A stretch of 64,000 bases of DNA from assembly GCA_039519185.1 (NCBI GenBank), contig CM076854.1:17457192-17521191 (forward strand), written 5' to 3'. Below the pieces are notes generated by a model. The model was given only the letters and a program-made list of their open reading frames with translations, had not been told where the DNA came from and did not search any database. Below are positions 1-11,838 of the stretch, piece after piece. A program made the position numbers and the translations under genes. The stretch's first letter is position 1. Each line of letters opens with the position of its first letter. Source of the stretch: Astragalus membranaceus. Taxonomy: Eukaryota; Streptophyta; Magnoliopsida; Fabales; Fabaceae.

Positions 1-8
1 CAAGGGAA

Positions 9-868
9 TTGTCACAGGTACAATCAACCTCTACCTCGATACCGGAAGATTTTTCGAGTGAAGAGGAAGAGATGGCTGATCCTCCACCTCCACCACGACG
101 TACTCTAGGTGACTTCGGGCGAAGAAATCAAGGTGCCCAAGCATTAGCATTCCAGCCAGTGGGCGTGGCCCAGTTTGATATCAAATCCTCTGTGCTCACA
201 GCCTTGAAATCAGAGCAATTTTCTGGGTCGGACGCCGAAGACCCTAATCAGCACTTGTTCCAATTCTACGAGATATGTGGGACTACACACCCTGAGGGAG
301 TAACCGATAGTGCAAAGAAGGTCCGCTGTTCCCTTTCACTCTCACAGGGAGGGCCAAGGATTGGTTGAACACTCTCCCAGGGACAATCAACACTTGGAAT
401 GACCTTGAGAACAAGTTCTTGGAGAGGTTCTTCCCAATCTCTAAGTTCATAAGGAAAAGAGCTGATATCTCCAATTTTACTCAGGGAGAGTCCGAATCGT
501 TGTATGATTCTTGGGAACGATTCAAGCTACTACTCAAGAAGTGTCCCGGCCATGGCATAGAAGATTTCCTACAGTTACAAACCTTTTGCCATGGGCTGAG
601 ACCACAAACAAGAATGATGTTGGATGCCTCAGCTGGAGGATCCTTAGGTACCAAGACTTGGGAAGAAGCCAAACAGTTGGTTGAAGACATGGCTTCCAAT
701 GAGTACAGGATCCAAAATGATAGGGGGGCTGTAGGAAAGAAAGGCGTGCTGGAGCTTGATTCAAACAGCGCGGTGTTAGCCCAGCAGAAACTAATGACTA
801 TGCAAATCGAGGCTCTCACTAAGCAATTAGCAGCAGCACCCCCAGGATCCACTTCTTTCAGGGGATGA
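9..868 (+). pseudogene. gag: Athila-type gag, frameshifted
   Basis: Capsid-type polyprotein of an LTR retrotransposon, which would form cytoplasmic particles around element RNA. It is read in two frames, 9-368 and 365-868. The join is a single missing base near 325-333, after which the core (AKDWLNTLPG, then WNDLENKFLERFFP) continues. That tryptophan-rich core, followed by ESLYDSWERFKLLL and the CHGLRPQTRMMLDASAGG stretch, is typical of Athila gag. The N-terminus is acidic and proline-rich. It ends at a stop at 866-868 with no zinc knuckle and no protease, so the 3' part of gag and all of pol are deleted. The true start may lie left of the window. Confidence 0.8.
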
Positions 869-2171
869 GTATTTGGAGGAGCACATTTCATTTCCTTGAG
901 CAGGAGGCTCAGTTTATTTTACTGTTTTATTCAGACATTTTTATTCGCACTTTTGGTTGTATTTGGCCCTATTTTGACATCCTTTCGCACTTTGGTCTGT
1001 ACTTATTATTATAACTTACTCTGTGATATTGGGACACCACTGCCCTATATTTTGTTTTTGTTTTGTTAAAGCAGCTTCAATAGTGATGATGTGTGGCATT
1101 TGGGGTCGCATGTTTGCATCTTTCCTTTTGACACTCGCACTTCAAGTTTTATCATCAAGTAATAGCAGGGGTCGTGACAAACGTTGCGGAAGTTCTTTAT
1201 CATCTGTGAGCAGCATCTCTCAAGTTCCATTTCTATGATCCCAACTGTGAGGTTTGAGCCTAAACACGTTCTTATATATATTGTGTGTATTCCTTGCCTG
1301 CATTAGTCTGCAGAACTTGACATTGTGCTTAATTGTTTTTTGCATTTGATTTTCATACACACTGAGGCATTTCTTTTGGCACCCCTGAGCCTTTCGAACC
1401 ACACCTAATTAATGTTTATCCTCTACTAGCCCCTCTGAGCCTATTGTTAAAAATTGTATGCTGTTTCTCTGAAAATCATAGCCTAGTTAATTCTTAACTT
1501 GGAGTTAGGTAACAAAAGCTGTGAGAGTGGGGAAATTTTTAAGTTTGGGGTTGCTCGTGGAATAGCAACAACATAAGTTTGGGATGGTAGACAAGAGAAG
1601 GAACAAGAAAAGAAAGAAAAAAAGAATATATGTGTATATATATATATATACATAAAAAAAAGAGAAAAATAAATAAATAAAATCCTTCTCTTGTCGTGTT
1701 AAATGCTTTGGGAAAATGGGTGAGTATTGCGTGAAATTGACAAAAAGAGAGGTAGGCCTAACTCCAAGTGCAACCTACTTATCCAAATGTATCCACCTTT
1801 ACCTAAGCCCCGCTATAACGTTTAAAGTCCTCAAAATGTGTGTATGCATTTCATTTGTCTAAGATGATATAGAACTCTGTCAAGCCTATGAAACGATGAT
1901 GCAGGTACTGTGAATTGGGTGAATACCCGAAACACCTCAAGAGTGAAACACTGGTGAGATGTGCGTACAGAGAAAACTTGAGAATGCTGCCTGCTTATGA
2001 TTCGGTATTTCCAATTCAGTTGTCCTGCCACTGTATTAGATTGATGATGATAGTTGATGTGCTGATGTGTTTAAGGTTGATGTATTATATGTAACAGCTA
2101 AATAGAAAAATCAGCCACAGTCTGAATTGATTGTTTGCTTGAGGACAAGCAAAAGTTTAAGTTTGGGGTTG
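869..2171 (+). other. 3' non-coding internal region of element G
   Basis: No reading frame with recognisable similarity. It contains a short (TA)n run near 1630-1655 and two AGTTTGGGGTTG-like blocks, near 1533-1552 and 2158-2171. The second is the polypurine tract at the LTR border. The first may be an internal PPT or a duplicated end. Small open frames here look random. Confidence 0.6.
2155..2171 (+). other. Polypurine tract of element G
   Basis: AAGTTTGGGGTTG directly precedes the LTR start TGTTGAC at 2172. It primes plus-strand DNA synthesis. Confidence 0.65.
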
Positions 2172-3453
2172 TGTTGACTCTCAATCATATGATGTAAGTT
2201 AGGCATTTTTAGGACCAATTGTGCAGGTTTTTCATTGTATCACAGTCATTATCTGGGATTTAGTCTAGTTTTAGATAATTGTAGTAGGAAGTTCATTTGT
2301 AAGTAATTCCTTCACTTTTGGAGCTAAATTGGACATTGAAGACCTCTAATTGGTTGTGGCATCATTCGGCGAACCAGACACTTGCCCAGAAATGCAGCAA
2401 AATGGAGGGATTTGATTTCTGTTCAATATCGCGTCGCGACCAGGAGGGTTCGCGACGCGACCTGGAGGAATTTTGCAAGCCAGGACTTTCTGTTTTTTTT
2501 CGCGTCGCGACCAGGAGGGTTCGCGACGCGACCTGGAGCAGTTTTGCGATGCCAGATGCTTCGGTCTTTTGTCGCGACGCGACGGACACGGGCCGCGTCG
2601 CGATGGTGCGTGAAAATTAGGGTTTTTAAAGCAGTTTCAGCAATTTTTGAAGGGACTTCGTTTTTTGGGATTGGAGCCACACTTTGGAGCAGCTGGAGGG
2701 TGCGATTTTGGGGCCTTCTCACCACTTGGGAACAAGGGATTGAAGGTTCTAATGTCTTCCTTTATGTTTGTTTTGTATCTTATGTTGGTTTCCACTCTTA
2801 GGATGAATTGTAACTAATTTGCTTAGATTAGGGAGAGATGAATCTCCCAACCCTATCATGTGAACCATTGCTCTAGTCAATTCAGTTGTTATTCGATTTG
2901 CTTTGTATAAATACCTGTGTTCTTAATGCTTTTCAATTACATATGATAATTGTGATGATCTAGGCTAGTGATTGCATAGGAATATGAATTAGTAGCTGGA
3001 AATTGGGTAATTAGATCATCTGCTAGTAATCAGCATAGAGATATGTGATGGCTTAGGTGAATTCGTGTAAAAATTCTCAATCGTAATGCGTTACCCTTTG
3101 GCATGTCTCACCTAAGGAATTAGGCTCACTCTTAGGGTAATAGGGGTCTTGAGGCAAGGAATTGCCCTTGACCGTAATTAGTGAATTGAATCTAGAAATT
3201 GAATAATTAACTTGAATTGGCTAAGGTTCATGTGATAGGCGAGGTGAGAGGATTCGATCCCTAGTCGTTTTTCTCGCATTATTAATTCACGTTTGTGTAC
3301 TGTTACTGATTACTCAAATCACCAAATCTTTACAATCTAAGAATTTACAATTTTGCTATTGTTGTCAACGCGCAATCCCTGTGGAATCGACCGGTTACTT
3401 ACCGTATTTTATTACTTGCAACGACATTTGGTACACTTGCCAAAGTCCTAACA
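2172..3453 (+). repeat. 3' LTR of element G (1282 bp)
   Basis: It begins TGTTGAC after the polypurine tract and ends CTAACA before GTACT, where the minus-strand gag of the host element resumes. A TATA-like box (TATAAATA) lies at 2906-2913. Upstream of it is a striking array of TCGCGACGCGA-type palindromes (2430-2603). The end (ACTTGCCAAAGTCCTAACA) is typical of Athila LTRs. Confidence 0.8.
2430..2603 (+). promoter_or_regulatory. Paired CGCGWCGCGA array in the LTR
   Basis: Six copies of the 10-mer CGCG(T/A)CGCGA start at 2430, 2451, 2501, 2522, 2573 and 2594. Spacing is exactly 21 bp inside each of three pairs and 50-51 bp between pairs. The two members of a pair are inverted relative to each other. 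The array lies about 300 bp upstream of the TATA-like box, so it could be an enhancer (inference). Confidence 0.6.
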
Positions 3454-4699
3454 GTACTCTGAGAAGCGACCTTGTCGGGGTCGGGACTCACGAGGAGTTC
3501 TCTCATCTTGGGCTTCCTTCTGCCATGGTTCTTCAATGGCCTTGTAAGCTAGCTCGTCCTCCTTGCTGCCAACCTTGGCTTCCTCTTGGTACGCCATGTT
3601 GTCTTCTTCGTAGTCCATGTACTTTTGTGCCTTCTGAAGGAACTCATCCGAGCTTCGGGGTTCGTTAACCCCCACGTCCCTTTGAAACAGGCTTCCTTTC
3701 ATGAGGCCATCATTCATCCAAAAGAGCCTCCTCTTGTCTTTGAGGTTCCTGACGTTGGCAGCCTCCTTGTTGAACCTTTCCAGATATTCTCTAAGTGTTT
3801 CTTTCTCTCCCTGCCTGATCGCCCTATGAACTTCTTCAGATTTTGGCTTCAAGCGAGAGGTGGCAAAACGAGTTGTGAACATGGTAGCTAGTTGCCCCCA
3901 GGATGAGGCTGAGTTTGTTTTAAATCCTGGAACTGAGCTAGTGCTGAATCCGTGAGAGTGAGGGGAAAGATCTTGCAGTGGACCGGTTCTCTTTCCCCCT
4001 GATAACGCATCATGATTGAGAAGTAGGCCAAATGCATGTCAGTGTCCCCAGTCCCGTCATACGTTTTGAGAGCTGGGAGCTTCTCTAAGGTCCTTGGAAT
4101 TAGGCAGTCGTCAACCTTCCTAGTGATGGGTCCTTCATTGGAGGTACATCGCGAGTTGTGAGGTGACCAGTCCCCGAGATCTATGTCTCAACGGTCACGT
4201 CGGGCTGGAGATCTCCTCGAGGTAGATTTATGGCGATGCCTCTTATGGGTCTTGGCTCGGCTCTGCGACCTCTCGCGAGAATTGGAGGTTGCGAGCGATG
4301 AGGTCCTGGGGAGAGTATGTACTGTCAGGTGAGGTTGGAGGGGTACTTGGAGGTGAATCCGATCCTTGGTGTCTGCCGCGTCGAGGAGGAGAGTGCCGAT
4401 CTGCGGCGCCTGGAGCTCATTGTCCTTGGGGAAGGGGTGTTCCAGCGAGGATGGGATTGCTTAGGCATGGCTGTCATTCGCCTCTCTATCTTCCTGAGGC
4501 GCGCTTCTTGCTGCAACATAGTCTGGGTGCGGTTGCACAGCAGGTCCAAGAGCTGGCGGATGGTCGCCGCATCCTCAGGTTGGACGGGGATCTGGATAGA
4601 GGCTAGCTGGGGTGCCGGGACCTGAATGTCTTGGTCTGGCGTGGAAGCAGCAAGGCCTTCGGGAGTGCCCTCTGGCTGGGGTCTACCTCTGGGGGCCAT
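3454..4699 (-). pseudogene. gag: Tat-type gag, frameshifted and truncated
   Basis: The start codon at 4699 opens MAPRGRPQPEGTPEG. An N-terminal coiled-coil-like part runs to about 4325. After frame changes the gag core follows, with RTLEKLPALKTYDGTGDTDM near 4090-4010 and then FTTRFATSRLKPKSEE and GEKETLREYLERFNKE (3882-3448), the usual Retrotrans_gag order of the Tat lineage. It ends inside the protein at 3454, where the LTR of element G begins. No zinc knuckle, protease or pol of this copy is visible. The plus-strand open frames over 4289-4625 are shadows of it. Confidence 0.75.
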
Positions 4700-4750
4700 G
4701 GGAAAGCAGGAGGAAGTTCAAAAAGTAGAGATGATGTGAAAGATAGATAT

Positions 4751-4768
4751 CTCCCACTGTGATCGCCA
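4751..4768 (-). other. Primer binding site of element H
   Basis: TGGCGATCACAGTGGGAG on the minus strand, one base after the LTR end. The equivalent site in element E is TGGCGACCACTGTGGGAG. I cannot assign the tRNA. Confidence 0.6.
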
Positions 4769-4769
4769 A

Positions 4770-5220
4770 TGTTCTGTACCTTGCAGTATTGGGTGGACTG
4801 CAGTTGTTAGGTCACCCGCTGCCTGGCCGGAGGTTAGTGCGAGCCGGGGAGGGGTACCTGCGAAGCCACTCTGACGCTCAAGTCAGTATTGAGAGTAGAT
4901 GAGTGATTTAGCTAGGAATGAGAATCTACCTCTTTATGGCAAGGTGTGCCAGTATTTATAGGGAATTGTGCCCGTGGTGAGCCGTTTGATCGGTAGAGTG
5001 AATCTGAGCCATCCAAGTATGAGAGTCAAGAACGGGCTTGTGTATTGTGGATATGGATCAAAGTGATTGGGGAAATCCATGTCTAAGTGCTGAATGGGCC
5101 TCTTGGTCCAGTCCAGAACAGAATGTAAAGGACAACTTTGCATCTCCTTCTTGGAACTTTGCAACTCCTTCATGTCCCTTATTTCGCAAACTGAGTTGCC
5201 TTCGTGTGACCTTATAGCCC
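4770..5220 (-). repeat. LTR of element H
   Basis: A region of about 450 bp that ends at the primer site and contains a minus-strand TATA box (TATAAATA, 4953-4960). The length matches the roughly 490-bp LTR of the related element E. The outer end near 5220 is a guess. Confidence 0.5.
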
Positions 5221-5984
5221 ACTTATTGAGTATATGAGAGTTATAAGTGAATATATGTTAGATGTATATTGCTAATATTGTGCGAGAGTGAGAGATACTT
5301 ATGTTTGTTGTTGCCATTTTCTTAACAATATACAGGTTAAACTTTTATTGACTTCTTAGGATGGATCAACGGACCATTACCATACAATGTCCGATATTGT
5401 TAGATTGATGGGCACTGTGGTAGGCGTGCTATATAGCCTCTTGTACATGAATTCAGAAAACCTCGTGGTGACAATTGCTAGTGGAGCGCAGTGCCTGGTC
5501 GCTAGCGGCTGCTTAATCAGCTTCATATTTTACACTCATGATCGGTAAAGGAAGTGGTTGGCAATAATTTTTCTCACTCTGGTGCCGTGTGCTGCAACCA
5601 TTGGTGGCCAAGAACTACTATTTTGTTTCCATACTGCAGATGATAGAATAAATGTAGTTGGTTCTCTATACGCCATCTTCAAGAGGACTTTATCATTTGC
5701 TCTATCAATACAATCCAAAAGGTGTAGTGTGGGGGAACATAGTGTGGATACACTCTGTATCAACGGATCTTGTGAACTGAACTCCACTAGATCCTACTAT
5801 CTTCCCATCTCAACCATTGGATATCAAGGGCTATTGGTCAGGATCAACCGATATGCTTCATGGTAACAAGACCAACTATTTTGTACACTTGGTCTAGTTT
5901 TTAGGATATGATGTATTTATGAAGTGAGTTGTATAAAAAAACAATATTAATAAATTGATTTATGCACGGTATGTGTAGGCATTA
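5221..5984. other. Unidentified duplicated segment, copy 1, left part
   Basis: No recognised protein. From about 5630 to 5984 it matches 53405-53830 closely by eye. Both copies continue past the solo LTR insertion (8465 on; 53830 on). A 102-codon plus frame (5558-5866) and an overlapping minus frame show no family I know. The second copy has extra indels, so neither frame is conserved. Probably an old repeat or non-coding duplicate. Confidence 0.5.
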
Positions 5985-8464
5985 TGTAACAACCCCAATT
6001 TGGCTCATTTCGCTAATTGAAAGTAGCAATTGGTCATATATAATTAATTATTTAATTTAAGTAATTTAGCGTATTTGATTATATGTAATAGCTAAATAAA
6101 TTGCTAATGATGTGAGATTGTGCATTATTGATTGATTGTTTGATTAGAATTGGGGTTTAAGTGGAAATTAGATTGCAAGGGCAAAACCGTCATTTCACAT
6201 TTTTAAAAACCCTCAGCTGAGTCACTTAACTCTCTCACTCACTTCCACAAAACAAACACACACACACACCCCAAAACTCAGAAGTTAGAAAGAAGAGAAA
6301 AAGAAAAAAAAAAGGAAAAGCTTGAGAGAGAGAGAGAGAGTTGGCGTGAGAGGGAGAAGAGAATAAGAGGGATCCAACCTCCATGCATGTCACATTTCTT
6401 TGCATCATCACAATCAGCTACTCACCCTCTTCCCAATGATACAATCATTGTCAACTACTTCTTCCTCTACTACATTTCACCATTTTTGAAGCTTCCAAAG
6501 CTTAAATTGATAAAAATGGAGTTTGGAAGTTGTTGCAGCTTTGCATGCCAAGATTAGAGATAGATTAGCGAGTTTCAGCACCCACATTGTAGTTTGGAAG
6601 CATTGGAATAAATGTTAAAGATTAAGGGTCGTGATTGGAGCGTTTGGGCAGATTGAGTTCGAGTTCGAGACCCTTACGGGTAGTCTTTGTTGATTGAAGA
6701 CTACACTTGTTTGATTGTTGTGACTGTTTGTGATTTTCATCACAATAAGCTGAGTTCTTCCACCTTAGGTTTTTATTTTGTTTGTGTTTGTGTGGATTTT
6801 AGAAATTGAGAACTATTGCATGCAAATTATAAGCAAAAGTAATGATTGGTGATTTGGAATTGACAATATGCTGAAATTCTGTTTGATCCGTTTTGGTATA
6901 GGTTCAGTTTTCCTGTGATTGCGAACTCTCTGGTTATCCAATATTTGTGGGGTTGATTCTCTTCATTTTTGGTCGTGGTTTGAATATATTTGGGGGTGTA
7001 TCACTGGAGAAACTGTAGTCACAAGCCAGGTCAAAAATCTAGGACTGTTCTGGGTATAGGTTCAGTGTTTTTGTAACTGGGAACTCTCTGGTTGTCTAAT
7101 ATTCGTGGGTTCAGTCTTGTTAGAAACTAGACTTAATTTCTTTGTTTTGGCACTGGTTTTGTTGACTTAATTTCTTTGTTTTGGCACCGGTTCAATGATT
7201 CTGTGCATAGGTTCATTATTTCATGTATAGTGTTTTCATTTGAACTCCTTTTTGAATGGTTCTTGTTCCATTTAACAATAGACTTAATTGTTTTCGGTTT
7301 AAGCTCAAGTCTCATGCCATTTGGTTGAATATTGGTCATTTGAGGGGTGTTATAAGTTAGAGGACAGAATCTGTCGGGTTTAGGAACCAGTCAAGTGGCT
7401 TTGAAAAACTATACTAAATGGCTCATAATTTTAGAAAGTAAAAACCGTTTTCAGAAACTAAACATTATAAGCTTACTAATGAGTGGTCATTTGTTATTTT
7501 TCGTTATCGTTTGATATGTCAAATGTTTTCTTGAAATTTAGGTAAGGTTGCTGGAAATTTTTGAATTGTGAAAAATCCTCTAAGTTATGTTAGTGAACGA
7601 TAAATGTTAGTATCCACGAGTGCGATAATAATATGAATTAATGAATGGATGGACTATGAGTTCATTCAAGTTAAACTTAATGCTTATGAAATGATAATAA
7701 TAACATGATGAAGGAATGGACCTTGTGTTCAATAAAGATAGGGTTATTACACAAGACAAGATTAATGACATGTAATTATTTATATCAAAGAATGGTTGAC
7801 GACCCAATAAATGAGCATACAAGAGTAGGGAAGTCATGAGGCTGAACCCTAGGCCCCGTTCATGTTTGCCGCTAGCGCAAGGTTAGCGGATCGAGTTCAC
7901 CGAGAATCGAGTAAATGGTTACCGGTGTTGTGCTAAGTCAAGAAAAGGTTTGCACGTAGTTACCTAATTCGGGGCTACGAGTTAAAAGATTGCATAATGA
8001 ACCATGAGTGTTTAGTAAGGGGTCTCGATAGAACTCACTGAGATGTTTATCTCACCCTTTATATATTGTGGTTTTACAGAGACACAGGGAAAATCAAAAG
8101 CAAAGAAGCTTGGCTAGATGGTGCTTCACTTGGAGAGCTTGAAGACTTAGTATTGCTTATGTTATTCCCTAGTTTTAATGTATTCCCGATATTATAACTT
8201 GTACTTGTACTTGAAGTGTATATCGTTTCCGCTATTTCTGTCTTTGGATGTTGAACAATAGGATTTGGAAATGATGTTAAAACATGTTTTTATGTTAATT
8301 AAGTACTTCTTTTATGAAGTTATGAGGTATGAGGGAATGTGTTGATGAGTTTTCATCAAAGTTTTTAGTTTTGTTCAATATCCATAAACACAAATTTATC
8401 TCTGATGTATGCTAGTTTGTGTATCTTAGTGTTTCTCCTATAGTAGAGATACTGGGGTGTTATA
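5985..8464 (+). mobile_element. Solo LTR S1 (2480 bp), chromovirus-like
   Basis: It begins TGTAACAACCCC and ends GGGGTGTTATA, a decayed form of GTTACA, flanked by the 5-bp duplication CATTA (5980-5984 and 8465-8469). The paralogous segment at 53821-53845 reads straight through this point without the insertion, which confirms both borders. There is no internal region, so two LTRs have recombined to one. It resembles S2 and the LTRs of element I in its ends and in the CACTCTCGG/CACCGAC blocks seen in S2 and I. A (GA)n run lies near 6325-6340. Confidence 0.85.
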
Positions 8465-8953
8465 CATTAATTCCTCTACTAGTACTTGGAGTACCTTCTA
8501 GTGGTTCAGAGTGACTTTACTAGCTAAATTGGTCTTTATATTTAAAATTACTTGTTTTTTCGTGATCAAATGTTATCCCTACACCTAGGCCTACCTATGT
8601 TTTCTTTGGTTTAAAAACTCATGATGATGTCCAAATTGCAATTACGTGACTCAGACTATATAACTTAAGGTTTTGCTTACCCAAAAAAAATATAACTTTA
8701 ATTTTTATGTTTTTAATTAATTTTGTATCACTATTATGCATCAGTGCCAATGCTTTCCTAACCCTATTCTGACCTAATAGAGGCTATTGTGAAAGTATTT
8801 GCCTGAATTGCCATGAGATATAACCTTTACACAAGATTGGATTGTTCATTGTTTTATGAGTAATTTTATTAACAATGATAGTTGAGTAATTTTATTAACA
8901 ATGATAAATGGCATGATAATAATAATATCCATAACATAAATCAGTCCTCCTAA
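8465..8953. other. Unidentified duplicated segment, copy 1, right part
   Basis: Continuation of the segment split by S1. It matches 53830-54110 (same CTCTACTAGTACTTGGAG block). The match stops near 8740, and AT-rich DNA follows up to the microsatellite. Confidence 0.5.

Positions 8954-9035
<82 letters not shown>
8954..9035 (+). repeat. (AAT)n microsatellite
   Basis: About 27 uninterrupted AAT/TAA units. Confidence 0.95.
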
Positions 9036-9225
9036 GTTGAGGTTTGATAAATGCAATAACCTCAAGGCCATGCATAGCCAATAGAGGGTGTAATAGAGGT
9101 CTTATCCGAAGACCCGAATTTAAGCGTTCCTAAATCTTCTTTTCCAATGTCTTCCCCACGCTACAAAAGTAATAGGGTGTACATTTATCACCTAAGGTAT
9201 AACTAGAAAGTCCACACAAAAATAC
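9036..9225. other. Unidentified repeat K, left part
   Basis: Flank of solo LTR S2, whose other side resumes at 11540. It holds no gene. Together the two parts look like a fragment of another LTR, because the right part carries a phased palindrome group. Confidence 0.35.
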
Positions 9226-11539
9226 TGTAACACCCCAACATTTCTAACAAGTAGAAATACTGAAATGCACAACTTAGTATACATCAGAGATAATTTCCTG
9301 TCCTAAATATTGAACACAACTAAAACTTCGATGATTAAACACTAAAAAGTCATATCAATTTCAAAAATTAACATAGGAGTACTTAAACATTTATGTCCCA
9401 TGTCTTAAAAAACTCACACATCCTAGTGTTCAATATCCAGAACATAAGTAGCGGAAACGATTTACAACTTTTAGCTAGTATAAGTCATACAATCGGAAGT
9501 ACAAAGATAACAAGGGAATCTAGCATAAGCACATTAAACTAAAACTTCAACATCTCCTTAGAGCACATCATCTAGACATGCCTCTTCGCCTTTGCCTTTC
9601 CCTGTTTCTCTGTAAAAACCACAATCATAAAGGGTGAGATAACATTATCTCAGTGAGTCCTATCGAGACTCCTCACTAAAACTCTCGGTTCAATTATGAA
9701 ACAGCTTTATCTCGTAGTTTAATTATAACTACGTGCCTCTATACTATCTCATAGTTTAATTTATAAACTACGCCTCTTTAACTTAGCACGACACCGACCC
9801 CAGCTTTGGCAACCCCGGTGAACCGTACTACATAACTTTAGCATAACTTAAATCGTAGCCCGATATAAATGGCCACGTGAAACCTCTTTTAACATAGCAT
9901 ATCACCGTGAAAAATATTCCATTCCCGGTGATCCCAATCCGCTAACCATAAACTGTAGGCAAACCTCAATGGGCCTAGGTTCTTAAGGCTCATGACTTCC
10001 CTTCCCCTAATACGCTAACCTCAATAGGGTCGTCACCCATCCTCTGTATATAAAATTTATACATATATAACCTCAACATCATTATTATTATAACCTCAAA
10101 GGATATTTAGTTCGTTTAAACGTTTATCATGTCATTACCTCACTCGTGGTTACTAACATTTATCATTAAAACCTAAGCCAGCAATAACTTAACCAATCTT
10201 TAAAGGGAACCATCATTTATTTACTTTGATTTAACAAATCCATTTCACTTAACTTGTAACTTAAGGAAATGCAAGTCACATCAATCATACCTACGTATTT
10301 TTCACGACTTACGGTTTATTCATCAATACATAGGGTTAAGGAAGGGATTAGAATGCAATTGGAACCGTTCGGAATGGCCTAAAACGTGTTTTTAAATGGG
10401 GTGACAGAGACATACACATGGTCCGTGCGCTAAGGCGCACAACCCGTGCGTGTTTTGAATTTTCTTTGAACACGAGCACAGAAAGATGGGAACGGTCCGT
10501 GCGCAGGGGCGCACGACCCGTGCGTCCCTATCAGCAACCCAGAATTTTGATTTTTCGTGAAAACTTGGCCGCTCCGATCGTTCCAATACCCGTTTCGATC
10601 AATTCCCGAACATCATCACACATTAAATCAGTCCAAACAAACATCATAATCAGTCCAAACAATCACATTATCATCAATGATTAACACATAAAACGCTACG
10701 ATTTCGAAAACGGTTTTTGACACTAAAACTCACGAATTGAAAACGGAAGCAGAATATACGAGCAATATTTCGAAAAAAATTCCCTAAGCGAGTATAGAAC
10801 TCCCCTTGTCAAGATGAAGTAGACTCAATCAACCCCAAAGCTACCCAAGGCTACTCCAAATTCAGAAACAGCTCCTATAACCACTCAATCAGCTCCTAGT
10901 TGAAAATGCCGCTCCTTAATCTTGTTAAATAACACTCCCAACTGACATGCAATGCCTTAAACAACTTCTAGAGCACTATGGGAACCATAAGTAAGCTAGA
11001 AAACTTCACTTCTCTCAAAATGGTGCTAAGGTGAGAAAATGGTGAGAAAAGAATTGCTGGTTCTTTGGTGAAAAAATTAGTATCAAAACTGAGAGGAGGA
11101 GACAAGGATTACAATGGTGTAAAGAACCTAGACATGCATCAAGATCAATGGATTTTCCTCCTCTTCTTTCTCCACTCTTTCTCGCAAACTCTCTCTTCTC
11201 TCTCTCTCAAATTCTGTTTCTCTCAATGTCAGTAATGTTTTGAATGAGGGTGTGTGTTGTGTCTTGTGTGAGCTGAGGGTAATTCATTTAAATGGGTGGG
11301 AAAAGACCAAAATGCCCCCTGTCCTCTAATTCTCATTTAAAACACAAATAATTCAACAATCAATCAATAACTCACATACAACGTTATTTAGTAACTAAAC
11401 ACATGATCAATCTATCCAATCCATGACAGTCACCTCACAAATAATTAATTAGGCTAAATTACTCAATTTAGATAAATAATTATCTTATGACCTCTTGCTA
11501 ATTTCAATAAACGAAATTAGCTAAATTGGGGATGTTACA
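9226..11539 (-). mobile_element. Solo LTR S2 (2314 bp), chromovirus-like
   Basis: Minus orientation: it starts TGTAACATCCCC at 11539 and ends GGGGTGTTACA at 9226. It is flanked by a perfect AATAC duplication (9221-9225 and 11540-11544). No internal region. It shares ends and the ATCGAGACTCC/CACTCTCGG blocks with S1 and element I, but is inverted relative to S1. It carries two pairs of CGTGCG motifs at 10424-10524. Confidence 0.85.
10424..10524 (-). promoter_or_regulatory. Paired CGTGCG array in S2
   Basis: CGTGCG starts at 10424, 10445, 10498 and 10519, that is 21, 53 and 21 bp apart. An inverted CGCAC copy sits inside each pair. The layout is the same as in the LTRs of G, S3 and I, but the motif differs from G. 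Confidence 0.6.
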
Positions 11540-11838
11540 AATACTTAAGTAATCCTTACCGATATAAACGACCTACCCTCAGGTTTAAAAATCGAAGGCA
11601 AGACAATACAGTAATACCAATTTGATTATTAACCTTGACATTACGATTTATTCTCATAATCATAATGATCCTAAGTCTCATAAATACTCTAATCAAAATC
11701 CCTATAAAAATGGTAGTTTGAATGGACTCAAGTAGGGCTAAACTAGTCAAACACATCACATGGTCGATTGACTATGATTACCCATCGCTTGACGACCAAT
11801 CAAAAATCATGACTTTTAACTGAGGGTCGCCTGGCGAC
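11540..11838. other. Unidentified repeat K, right part
   Basis: It resumes after S2 and is cut at 11838 by element A. It includes CGATTGAC at 11765, CGCTTGAC at 11786 and CGCCTGGC at 11828 (21 and 42 bp apart), each within a GGTCG/CGACC palindrome context. This suggests an LTR fragment with its own phased motif group. Confidence 0.4.

Larger units (their letters stand above)
1..3453 (+). mobile_element. Athila-type Ty3/gypsy retrotransposon, 3' part (element G)
   Basis: The element enters from the left edge. It consists of a gag, a long 3' non-coding stretch, a polypurine tract and a 3' LTR. Protease, reverse transcriptase and integrase are missing between gag and the 3' region, so this is a deleted, non-autonomous copy. 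It is inserted in the gag of a minus-strand Tat-type element. The five bases after the LTR are GTACT, the expected target duplication, but the left partner lies outside the window. The Athila assignment rests on the gag and on the PPT/LTR style (AGTTTGGGG tract, LTR starting TGTTGAC). Confidence 0.8.
3454..5220 (-). mobile_element. Tat-type Ty3/gypsy fragment (element H)
   Basis: Minus-strand element with LTR (about 4770-5220), primer binding site (4751-4768) and gag (4699 to 3454). Everything downstream of gag is displaced or lost at the insertion of element G. The gag start (MAPRGRP) and primer site match element E at 37514-37635, so H and E are one family. The outer LTR border is uncertain. 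Confidence 0.7.

Noticed and set aside
4289..4625. Plus-strand frames of 102-105 codons
   Set aside because: They are shadows of the minus-strand Tat-type gag, which has clear family similarity.
6891..7130. Possible GGTTCA/GAACTC pairs 21-22 bp apart in S1, similar to the arrays in other LTRs
   Set aside because: Only two pairs, about 158 bp apart and poorly matched. This can be explained by one imperfect duplication, so I do not count it with the other arrays.
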